In this document: positions 10,046 through 18,527 of the stretch, one piece after another
Layout of the letters: each line of letters begins with the position of its first letter
How positions within the stretch are numbered: the first letter of the stretch is position 1
From: Nitzschia sp. DOCU1
Lineage: Eukaryota; Bacillariophyta; Bacillariophyceae; Bacillariales; Bacillariaceae
NCBI GenBank assembly: GCA_951394045.1
Contig: OX595992.1
Coordinates: forward strand, 682,001-746,000
DNA length: 64,000 bases
Direction of reading: 5' to 3'
The notes under the pieces: generated by a model
Told to the model about the DNA's origin: nothing
The model's input: the letters and a program-made list of their open reading frames with translations, nothing else
The model's database searches: none
Program-made: the position numbers and the translations under genes

Positions 10046-11112
10046 TCAGTCATTTTCTTTGTTCGGAGGATTGGTAGCTTTGGTTCCATGGCTAATAGTA
10101 TCCGACAACTCGACTTGTGCGGACGCTGCGACGCCCTCCGCCCGCACCGCATTCAGAGCAGCTGAGAGTCGTTTTTCGTCCAATGGAAGACCCGGCTTTT
10201 CTTTGTACATGTACTTTGGTTCCCCATCAGCGCCGAAAATTAGAAAACCTCCGGTCCTCCTACCCTCTCCTCGTATGGTGCCGTTAATCTTCTTTGCTAT
10301 CATCCGGCGGCGCAATGCCCTGAACCCCCTCCAAAGTGTGAAAGGGTTCCAGCTCATGTCATCCGTAAGGAAACACTTGCCAAAGGCCTCGTAGAATTGG
10401 AGGCCTTCATCCCGAAAAAGTGGAAACGGAAAATATTTGAAGTAGAAATGTGCCAACCCTCGGTCATCCTAATCGTGATCAGTGATAAACAACGCGATTG
10501 ATTGAGGTCCTGATGTTTCTTTTTTCTTGGGCCCAGCGAATATGATAATAAGCTGCTACTTACCCTCCCAGTTTCTTTGATTATTCCTATCAAATCGAAT
10601 CCTTCGAGCGGCGAATTGTCTTGCACCGCCAGGTTGAGCAACTGTTGCCCATGCTCTCGGCACAAAAATCACCCTGGTCGGCGGATTGCAAAAACGATAC
10701 ATCCCGCGGGCCCCATGTTTTGCGTAATGGCATCCCTGGCCATGATTAGGTCGCCCTCTTGGACCCCAACATCCACGTCAATCGGAATTAAAGGAATCTT
10801 TGAAAAGTCGGTCGATTTCATGGTTGGCGTCAACTGCATACTTTCAGGAACGGCCATCCTGGCGCCCGCCGACGAGGCAATCATCGTGTCAAAGGCAGCG
10901 GCGCCAATCACCTTCTTGGGCCGACGCCTTGTTCCTCTATTTGTCTTGTTTAGTTGTAAATAATTGTGAGCAACCTACCTATGACAACGTGAGAGTGTTA
11001 TCATCAGTCGGGGTTTTCTTCTCCACCAACATCCGTCTTGGACCGCTGATGATGATGAGGCCCTGGAGAAACCGTATCCGGCGACCACACGAAACGCGGT
11101 GTCGGGCCACAT
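10046..11112 (-). CDS. SelU/PRXL2 (FAM213) peroxiredoxin-like 2 protein, probable selenoprotein
   Basis: Three exons (11112-10979, 10936-10564, 10468-10046) join in phase to 309 residues if one in-frame TGA (10671-10669) is read through. The sequence around it is FAIRRPG-TGA-FLCREHG. The family motif is RRPGCFLCRE, so the TGA sits exactly at the first Cys of CxxC (residue 134, giving UxxC). Downstream family features are intact: LEGFDLIGIIKET, YFPFPLFRDEG, FYEAFGK and GRRTGGFLIFG. Sequence conservation on both sides of the TGA argues against a pseudogene. SelU selenoproteins are known from fish, some algae and diatoms, while mammals use Cys. The second intron (95 nt, GTAAGT) is good. The first (42 nt) is unusually short, so the N-terminus is less certain. 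Confidence 0.8.
10669..10671 (-). other. In-frame TGA, predicted selenocysteine codon
   Basis: This TGA replaces the peroxidatic-side Cys of the CxxC motif in the SelU-like gene. The reading frame and family conservation continue unchanged after it for about 35 codons to a clean GTAAGT donor. Confidence 0.8.
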
Positions 11113-11532
11113 TCGCCCGTGGGATCGGATTTGACGTGGTATGAGAAATAGCGAAGCCCGCGGCAACGTGTAATTCGCGAACCTTTTACTCGCGGAAAAA
11201 TGAGGTCAAGCGCGCCTGCTAATCTACAGATAGCACTATGTAAATACGCAGCACCCGCACGCATGCCCGGACCCCGCAATATTTGATACGCATAGAGCCA
11301 ACCCTCGTCCCTTTGCTATTGTACGATACTACACTGTGCTGCTGAAAACCGAGCCTCGTTACTATTCTGCTACTGTCGAAGGTATGGTCGAATGTTCTAG
11401 CCAATCTCCCAGGTATAATGATTCTCTGATGTGAAATATCGGACTTGTTGTACAACATGAATTATATTTTGGGATAATTATCGCAATACCCACCAGAAGA
11501 AATCGAAGTATCCCTCCGTTCCACTTTTCCGT
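11113..11532. other. Intergenic, 420 nt
   Basis: Promoter side of the SelU-like gene and 3' side of the minus-strand membrane protein. No further gene seen. Confidence 0.45.
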
Positions 11533-12663
11533 CTAATCAGATTTGACCTTGTTTCCTTTCTGTGGCTTGGCCATTTGAATGAGAAAAGGACTTCCCAGGA
11601 TCACCATGGGCTCAAGAGTCCACATCAAGTCCCCTGCAAAGTTGCCCATCCAGTCGGCATAGTCGTTGTCGTAAAAGAACTTCAATGATTGAACGTGCAA
11701 GGGCTGCGAGTGCTCCTCTTGATAGTAGTACACCAAAGGCCCCATTAAGTAGCCGTAGAAAGCAACAAAGTTGAAGACAAAGTAGAGAAATTCTCGATAT
11801 CCTTCCAGTCGATATTGAGGGACTGCAGATTCCAGCTTGTCCTTGGCCTGCTCAAACGCTACTTTGCTAAGCTTGTCTTCCTTTTCTCCCTTCTTTTTGT
11901 CTTGAGGGAACCAGGTAGCAAGAGTATTACTGACCTTTTTGACTTCTTGTTGAACTTGTTTGTCTTCGTCGTCGCTGGGCGCTGCCATCATGGGCACTCC
12001 TCCATCCCAAAATGGCACCCAGCCAGTCATGGATTCGTATCGATGAATGCCAATGGCCTCGGGGGTCAACTTTCCATTGTCGATAATGTCCATCAACTCC
12101 TTGCATCGTTTGGACTTGGCTAGCATTTCAAACCCGTCAATGATCATAAAATAGAGCAACGGCGCCAGCGCCACTTCCATGACAATTAGCGAATAAATCA
12201 ACGCAGGGAGTCCACCGATCCAGTCCGTTTCCGTCACGTGCCACGAATTTGCGGTAAGCCAGAAAAAGGCGACACCGAGTGGGAAAACGAGGGAACCCAC
12301 AAAGGCACTGCGAAGAGCGAATTTTCCCTCTTTCAAAAGCGATTCATTGACAATTCGATCCGCCTGGGTCCAGTCTTTGTTCGGGGATTTTAATCGCTTC
12401 TCGACGAGGCGCACAATGCGACGAAGCTTTCCTATAGACGTTGTCATGAGAGTGAGTCCTGATCGGGAGCAACTGATGCAGGCGTAGAACTGCGTGATGG
12501 AAATGAGAACTTCCAGTGGCGTCGTCTTGTCCATTGGATCTGGCAGCGCATCGCCGATGAATTGTCTCGTCACCGCGGCATCGTGAAGAAGAGTTCCTTC
12601 AAAGACGTTCAGATCTTTGCAACAGCAAAGAAGGTTGCGAATGAATTGAACCACAGCGTCCAT
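11533..12663 (-). CDS. Four-helix membrane protein, unknown function
   Basis: A 376-residue single-exon product starting at a clean ATG. Hydrophobic helices appear at about 115-140 (FVGSLVFPLGVAFFW), 150-175 (ALIYSLIVMEVALAPLLYF), 290-310 (FLYFVFNFVAFYGYL) and 345-367 (LMWTLEPMVILGSPFLI). A Cys-rich start (LLCCCKD) could be palmitoylated. A long charged loop of about 110 residues (DDEDK, QDKKKGEKEDK) separates the helix pairs. I do not recognise the family. Peroxisomal or plastid membrane proteins can look like this, but no targeting signal is evident. Confidence 0.75.
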   Translation of the reverse strand: MDAVVQFIRNLLCCCKDLNVFEGTLLHDAAVTRQFIGDALPDPMDKTTPLEVLISITQFYACISCSRSGLTLMTTSIGKLRRIVRLVEKRLKSPNKDWTQADRIVNESLLKEGKFALRSAFVGSLVFPLGVAFFWLTANSWHVTETDWIGGLPALIYSLIVMEVALAPLLYFMIIDGFEMLAKSKRCKELMDIIDNGKLTPEAIGIHRYESMTGWVPFWDGGVPMMAAPSDDEDKQVQQEVKKVSNTLATWFPQDKKKGEKEDKLSKVAFEQAKDKLESAVPQYRLEGYREFLYFVFNFVAFYGYLMGPLVYYYQEEHSQPLHVQSLKFFYDNDYADWMGNFAGDLMWTLEPMVILGSPFLIQMAKPQKGNKVKSD

Positions 12664-13411
12664 GGTTGACTACTATGGGGTAGGAGCCTTGCAATCGAGG
12701 ATTGTGAGGCGGCGGAGGAGACGACTAGAATAGAGTATGGTAGCAATCGATGGCCAGATGCGATGGATTACGTGGATGCAAGTGCGCGAACACTCGCCGC
12801 AATCCGCTTTGTCTATGGTAATGTTGAGGGTCGACTGCATAGACTATCACTTACTTACCCTTACGAACATTCCTAATCTTTCAAACGCATGTTCGATTGG
12901 TTGCGGTTGGGCGCGCCTGCCTACAAATCAGCTGCACTCTATTTAGGATATCATTTGGAATGAAGACGGTGCTCCAAAGGGTATATATTTTTTCTCTATG
13001 TAACCAAATTTGAACCGTTCTGGAACGGGAGGAGATCGGAATGATAATTAAGCGATGGCGCACAACGTCCGTTGAAATGACTGGAGGAAGGAGATGATTG
13101 GCTGTATCTTCCTAAGATCTGACGAACCCTGAATTTTGGCGGCAATTTCTTTTTCGGTTTGCGTTGGAACGTCGGCGGCAGCGATTTTAAGCCTGAACAC
13201 ATGACTTCGGGTGTCTGTACTCACAACAAGCGCCAGTGAAAAAGCAGCTCTGGATTCATTTTATCAATCAAAACAGACGTGTGCACCTCCATCGACGTCT
13301 CCCTTTCACTCATTTGAAAGATCTCATTAGGCACATCTACGCTGACAAGCAATCCATTGATCAAGGGTATTGGGGTTGTAATCAGATTAAATTGAATTTC
13401 CGAACGAAAAG
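12664..13411. other. Intergenic between divergent genes, 748 nt
   Basis: Promoter region for the membrane protein (minus) and the first channel gene (plus). No gene or repeat was recognised. Confidence 0.5.
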
Positions 13412-15094
13412 ATGCATCCAGATACCAAGAAAGCGATTTCCGGCCAGAGGAAGAGCGCTCTGAAGTCAGACAAGGCCAAAGGTCTTCTTCTGGACATTCC
13501 GATGTTTCCGGGGATCGACCATGCGCTCTCCAATATTTCGGGTTCTTCCGGAAATAATAGTGAAGCTCCAGCAGCGTTCGCAGCTTACGAGAAGTACAGG
13601 GATAATTCCGATGCTCACAGCCACACCAGCCACACGAGCCATGTTAGTTTTGAATCTCAAGACACGTTTACAACCTTCAGTGAAGGGAAAGGGCCCAATG
13701 TTTGGGGCCACCAACAGATTTGCCCCTCCCTCTTCAGCTGTTTGAATTTTAAGCTGTCATGGCTGGAGCATGTGGTCAAGTCAAGGCATTTCAAGCGTCT
13801 TTCAATCACCTTGATCCTATTGAATTGTCTTCTCGCGGCGGTTGGCACCGCTGACTTCGTTACAGAGAACAGCCACACAGAGTATTATTTCAACCTTGGA
13901 AAAGATTTCTTTGTCTATGTGATGTCGGTGGAACTCTTCATCCAGTTCATTGCCAACGGTATCTCTTTCTTCGCCAACGGCTGGTTGATGTTTGACTTTA
14001 TTTTCGTTGGGCTGGCTTGGGTAATGCCAAATCTACTGGTAGTGAGAACGTTCCGCGTAGTCCGGACGCTACGGCTTGCGTCATGGGTCAAAGATTTGAA
14101 AGAGCTGGTGGTCGCTCTCCTGCTGGTGATCCCAAAGATGTTTGCGATCTTCTTCCTTTTGATGATTCTCTTTCTCATATTCTCGATCCTCTTTACGGAT
14201 CTTTTCAAGCACACTTATGACGATGGGATTACCCAGGAGGATTACTTCTCTCGCATCGATATCACACTTTTCACTCTCTTTCAGATCATGACCTTGGACG
14301 GATGGGCTGAAATCTGCAAGGAAATCATGGTAGCACACCCGTGGGCATGGGCGCCTTTTGTGGCTTTTGTGGTTGTGTCGAGCTTCTTTTTCTTGAATTT
14401 GGTTATTGCCGTTGTATGCGACGCCGTTACCTCGGTACATCGAGACACGGTAGTGAAGTATATCCAAGATGATATTTCGGCTGCCACCTCTGTCCGAGAG
14501 GCACTCAAAGTCGAAGATCGGCTGGAAGAGCTAGCAGGATCCATGCAATTAATGATGCAAGCTCAAATTACGGTACTTGAAGGCCTGCAAGTCCAACAAG
14601 AGCGCATCACTAGACAGCATCCGGGTTCTAGTAGCCCCAAGTCCCAAGCACATGACGAAAAGATGCGAAGAACAACTCAGCAGCTTCGAGAAGAGCTCCA
14701 GAGCACATTCTACGGGCCCCTGGAAGTGAACTCGGACCTCACGCCTGTTACTGGGAACCACGCCCGCATAGACATGGGCGAAAACACGGTTTTAGACGTT
14801 CCCGAGCTACCTTCGCCATTGAGGAAATTTGATTCCAAACGGGGGCCTTCCACACCTGGATTTTGGTACGATATCGGTCTCACAGACGACCAGGTTGCAC
14901 GAGTCATGGCGCGGCTGGAGGCTCAGGGTCAGCGTCTGGAGTATGAGCAACTCATGGGTACTTCGGTGATAGCAGATGCTCCTATGATAGCGGAAGCGAC
15001 TCCATCGCAGGAGACGACATCTGATGCCGCGTCCGGGCAGAGTTCGCCATCGACAACGGGGATTCAACATCGTCCGGGGACGTTAAATGATTAG
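13412..15094 (+). CDS. Single-domain voltage-gated cation channel, EukCatA-like (copy 1)
   Basis: A 560-residue single-exon protein with one six-helix channel domain, expected to form a tetramer in a membrane. S1 lies at about 131-150 and S2-S3 at 163-203. The S4 sensor (211-227) has repeated Arg (VRTFRVVRTLRLAS) and S5 covers 232-268. The pore helix and filter are FTLFQIMTLDGWAE (filter 294-300), and S6 spans 313-339. The N-terminus is polar with a His/Ser stretch. A coiled coil follows S6 (about 350-410), then a disordered Ser/Thr/Pro tail. This architecture matches diatom EukCatA channels, which conduct fast Na+/Ca2+ currents. It is the first of three related genes within 18 kb. Confidence 0.9.
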   Translation: MHPDTKKAISGQRKSALKSDKAKGLLLDIPMFPGIDHALSNISGSSGNNSEAPAAFAAYEKYRDNSDAHSHTSHTSHVSFESQDTFTTFSEGKGPNVWGHQQICPSLFSCLNFKLSWLEHVVKSRHFKRLSITLILLNCLLAAVGTADFVTENSHTEYYFNLGKDFFVYVMSVELFIQFIANGISFFANGWLMFDFIFVGLAWVMPNLLVVRTFRVVRTLRLASWVKDLKELVVALLLVIPKMFAIFFLLMILFLIFSILFTDLFKHTYDDGITQEDYFSRIDITLFTLFQIMTLDGWAEICKEIMVAHPWAWAPFVAFVVVSSFFFLNLVIAVVCDAVTSVHRDTVVKYIQDDISAATSVREALKVEDRLEELAGSMQLMMQAQITVLEGLQVQQERITRQHPGSSSPKSQAHDEKMRRTTQQLREELQSTFYGPLEVNSDLTPVTGNHARIDMGENTVLDVPELPSPLRKFDSKRGPSTPGFWYDIGLTDDQVARVMARLEAQGQRLEYEQLMGTSVIADAPMIAEATPSQETTSDAASGQSSPSTTGIQHRPGTLND

Positions 15095-15785
15095 TATCTT
15101 AGGGGGTGAAACAGGTGCTACTAGAGGTACCTCGAGCCTCAAACGTGTCAATTGATAACTGTTATTCTAGATTAGAAAGAAAACATGCGTTCGTTCCCTT
15201 TGTTCACGAGTCTCAACAAGTTGCGCCAACACACCACTGTGAATCTGCTCCGCTCTCCTGTGGAAGCTACCTGATGAGTCTCCCCATAGTAGGTGCTCCA
15301 TGCCATCATTTAACATGCATACGTTACTAGCTACTGTTTACGGTAGATACAGTTGATCTGTGGCAAACTCTGCTTCTGCTCATTGAGAATGCGGCTCCCC
15401 GATTCATACCCGTCGTTGGTTCGTGTGGGCTGAAGGAATGCGAATCAGGTGGGGGGCGGGCACTCTGGCCGATCCCCAGCGAACGCCAGCGTGTTTGTCC
15501 TGTGGCCGTCGCGGCCGACCGGAACCGGCACTTCGTTCCGAAAGTCTTCCGACGGTACGACCACCACAATCATCCGGAAACTGCGGATTTCAATGGTTTC
15601 CTCCTGCGAAGGTAATAAAGCCGATCACATTCAAATCAAAATTACAAAAAAGTGGTCTATCTGGATACCTGGTACGATAAGCGGTCGACTTTTGAACTTA
15701 GGTAACCATGAGCGGCGAGGAAGCAATCCTCACATGTGCTTCTGGCCCGGACAAATGGTACGAAAATCAGATGCCAGCTAGCTAG
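15095..15785. other. Intergenic, 691 nt, with one ATG-less open frame
   Basis: A plus-strand frame without ATG is open from about 15331 to 15604 and ends at a good donor (GCGAAG|GTAATA). It could be an upstream exon of the hAT-derived gene, but I could not find a phase-matched acceptor. No terminal inverted repeat was found. Confidence 0.35.
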
Positions 15786-18447
15786 TCTCCGTATGAGACT
15801 TTGGCGCTTTCCAATTGCTTTCGTTTTGACCTCTTAATTTCTCGCACATGCTGTCAATGCTGTAGTCTTCAACCGTGGGCTCACCTCAGCCCGTCTTTCA
15901 CTTGCAATCGATGTGATCGAGCCATACATCCTTCGTGCGCCGCGATTGATGCTTCGGAGGCTCTGTCGGGCCACATTCACAACCCGGAATCGATCAGGAT
16001 TTGCCACGACTGTTTGCTACCGGGTGAGAGCCCAAATAGGCTCGGGTTATTCTCGTCAGATACTGCCCAGCCCGCAAAGAAGAAGAAAACAGCAGGGTCT
16101 CCAGAGGAAGAACAACCTATACTCGCGGATGCTACTGGTGAGAACGAGGAGTTGAAGGGCGTGGCGGACGTGGACTGGGAGACTTTGCAGAGGCCGCACT
16201 CCTCATTCAAGGATTTGGTCGCATCCACCAAAGTATGTGCGCCAGATGGGTCCAAGAAGACAATCTGGTGGCGGCTATACCATACCTGGAATATGGTACA
16301 ATTTGGTGACGAAGTCGAACAACCGCTGGCATATTGCAATTTGTGCGGTAAGATTGTAAAGCTGCACAGAGTGGATCGATCCCCAACTCCTCTCAAAAGG
16401 TGAGAATCGCCAGTACGGTGGGAATGGTCGTCTCCCCCGTCTCACACGTACCGTCGGTAGGCACCTCCAACTTTTTCACAAACAGTTTTTCGATATCATG
16501 CTGGCACAGAAGCTAAAGGATGGACCATTAAATGCTCATCGTGCTGATAACTCCAAACCGGAGGGCCTATTTTCTCCTGAAAGGACCGGAAAGCGTGGGG
16601 CCAACCGAATGGGCCAGCTGAAAGCGATTACTCAGTGGATCCTTGAGACTGATCAGCCACTAGAAGTCGTCGAATCGGAATCTTTTCGAAGGATGTGTGC
16701 TGTGATCGCCAATCACACCACGCGTCACTATAACACTTTCGACAAGGAAGTAGTTGTCGAGCACATTCATTTTCTTTCGTCAAGTATGCGAGACAAAATG
16801 AAAGAGATCCTTTCCAACCAGTCGCTTGTCCATGTGCAAGAGTATTGGATGACTTTGGGTCGATGCTCGTATCATGTTGATCGTGTTCACTGGATAGATT
16901 CTCATTTTGGACTACGGAGCCTTGCGATTGCCTGCAACGTTTTGGATCCAGCGTTGGCGACTGGACATGCTATGCGCAGTGTTTGGGAAACACTTGGCGT
17001 GTTAGTGGAAAAACAAGTCTCCGTCACGGTGACCTCCTGGAACAATGCAGATACTATCGATCGAGTAGGTGGCCCATTTGTGTTTCGTGGTGTGGAGTCC
17101 GAGCTAAATGGCATCGCAGAAATCGCCTTCACGGCGTTGGGTCCCAACACCAGGGCTGTTGTCGACAAGACTCGGGCATTCGTAGAAACTTTCAATTCGT
17201 CCTCGGCCAAAAATGACCTCCTACTCAAGGCGCAGCAGGCACTTACGAGTTTCTATCAGGGAGATCATACCCCACTCCCTCTGTTACCAGATAGCGTTAG
17301 CTTATGGTGGTCAACCAACGAGATGATTGGCAGGCTCATATACCTCCGAAAGGCACTCGAATACCTAGCCTTGAATGAGCGATTCGTAGCTGATTTAGAG
17401 TTGCCAACCAAACAAGAATGGGACATTTTGGAGACATTGCATCAAGCGTGGGAGCCTTTCAGTATCGCATCACAGCTCCTTCAGAAACAAAGGTTTGTTA
17501 CGGTAGGCCTCATTCCAATGATCTTTCAGATCATCGGCGAGGATCTCTCAAATTGTGACCCGGGAAAGCTCAAGACTTGCATCTCTACGATGCATTCTGC
17601 TTGGCTAGAACGATATGGTGCTGACTTTCCGTCAGAGCCCTTTCGTGGCGTCCCAACGGTAATCTGGATTGCCCATGCCTTGGATCCTCGTTTCAAGTCC
17701 CTCGACATTCTCGGATCGACCCAATCATCCAAGGACGTCATTTTCGAGGCAATCTTAGAAGAGATGGTAGCATTGAGAATGCAAGACAAGGAATCCGAAG
17801 CGGACGATGCCGGAGCCTCTCAAGCGGGCGACTCTGGTGCTAAATCGACTCCACAAAGCCAAAGCCTCGGTACTTCTGCAGTTAGAACTTTCGCATCCAG
17901 CCGCTTGTCCGGCAGTAAACGTGGCCTGGACCGCTTGTCGGAGCGATTTTCGCCTGCTACAAAAAAATCCAGTAAGGCTACCAGCGACGCCAGCGGGCTT
18001 TCCAGAGTAAAGGACCAATGTAAGGCTGAGTTGAAGGCTTATCAAGATTCTGATGGATTGGCTTTGTGGACCGAACACGATGATGGATCTAAGGAATTCG
18101 TTGACCCCTTGCCATGGTGGAAGGATCATCACAAAGACTTCCCAACACTTTGGAAAATTGCTAGAAAATATTTAGCCATTCCGGCTACTTGTGCTGCCGC
18201 GGAGCGCGCCTTTGACCCAGACGCTCATGCTGAGTTGGCCAAGCGCTGTCATTTGCAAGCTACCGCCACGGAAGAAATGAAGTTACTCAAGGAAAATGCA
18301 TTCTTGGTACATGATTTCAATGAGGAGCCCGATGCATACAAGAACGAGTCCAAGAAAGATGATACCGGCACGAAAACAAGGAGTGAGGACAACGAAGACG
18401 ATGACAACACGGAACTTGGCGAAGCAGAGAGCCACGTAGTAGAATAG
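15786..18447 (+). CDS. PHD-like/BED zinc finger plus hAT transposase-derived protein (5' end not located)
   Basis: Exon 15786-16399 encodes a Cys-rich PHD-like finger (TCCQC ... TCNRCDRAIHPSC ... ICHDC), a KKKK patch, and the first half of a BED finger (YCNLCGK). A 61-nt intron (16400-16460, AAG|GTGAGA, CGGTAG|G) joins in phase to exon 16461-18447. This completes the BED finger as TPLKRHLQLFH. The rest matches hAT transposases, with HWID and LRSLAIA segments and the dimerisation block (WWKDHHKDFPTL, KYLAIPATCAAAERAF). Where active hATs have DxWTS and TTDNASN, this protein reads EYWMTL and TSWNNAD, so two catalytic Asp appear lost. No inverted repeats or target duplication are seen. This suggests a domesticated gene. 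The exon before 15786 is missing. Confidence 0.72.
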
Positions 18448-18527
18448 CTTGTATGAAGCCTTCTTTGATAATATAAATGTTTTGACCTCTAGTAAAATTA
18501 CATACGTGAAAGAACAACTCATCCCCT

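Noticed and set aside
10669..10671. The TGA in the SelU-like gene as a sign of a pseudogene or of two genes
   Set aside because: It falls precisely on the conserved Cys position, and family sequence and splice sites continue in the same frame after it; no other lesion is visible.
16380..16500. A frameshift splitting the BED/hAT gene into two genes
   Set aside because: A GTGAGA donor and GGTAG acceptor give a 61-nt intron in exact phase that completes the BED finger as LKRHLQLFH.
15095..18527. A complete hAT transposon with terminal inverted repeats
   Set aside because: No matching inverted repeats or 8-bp target duplications were found by eye around the gene.
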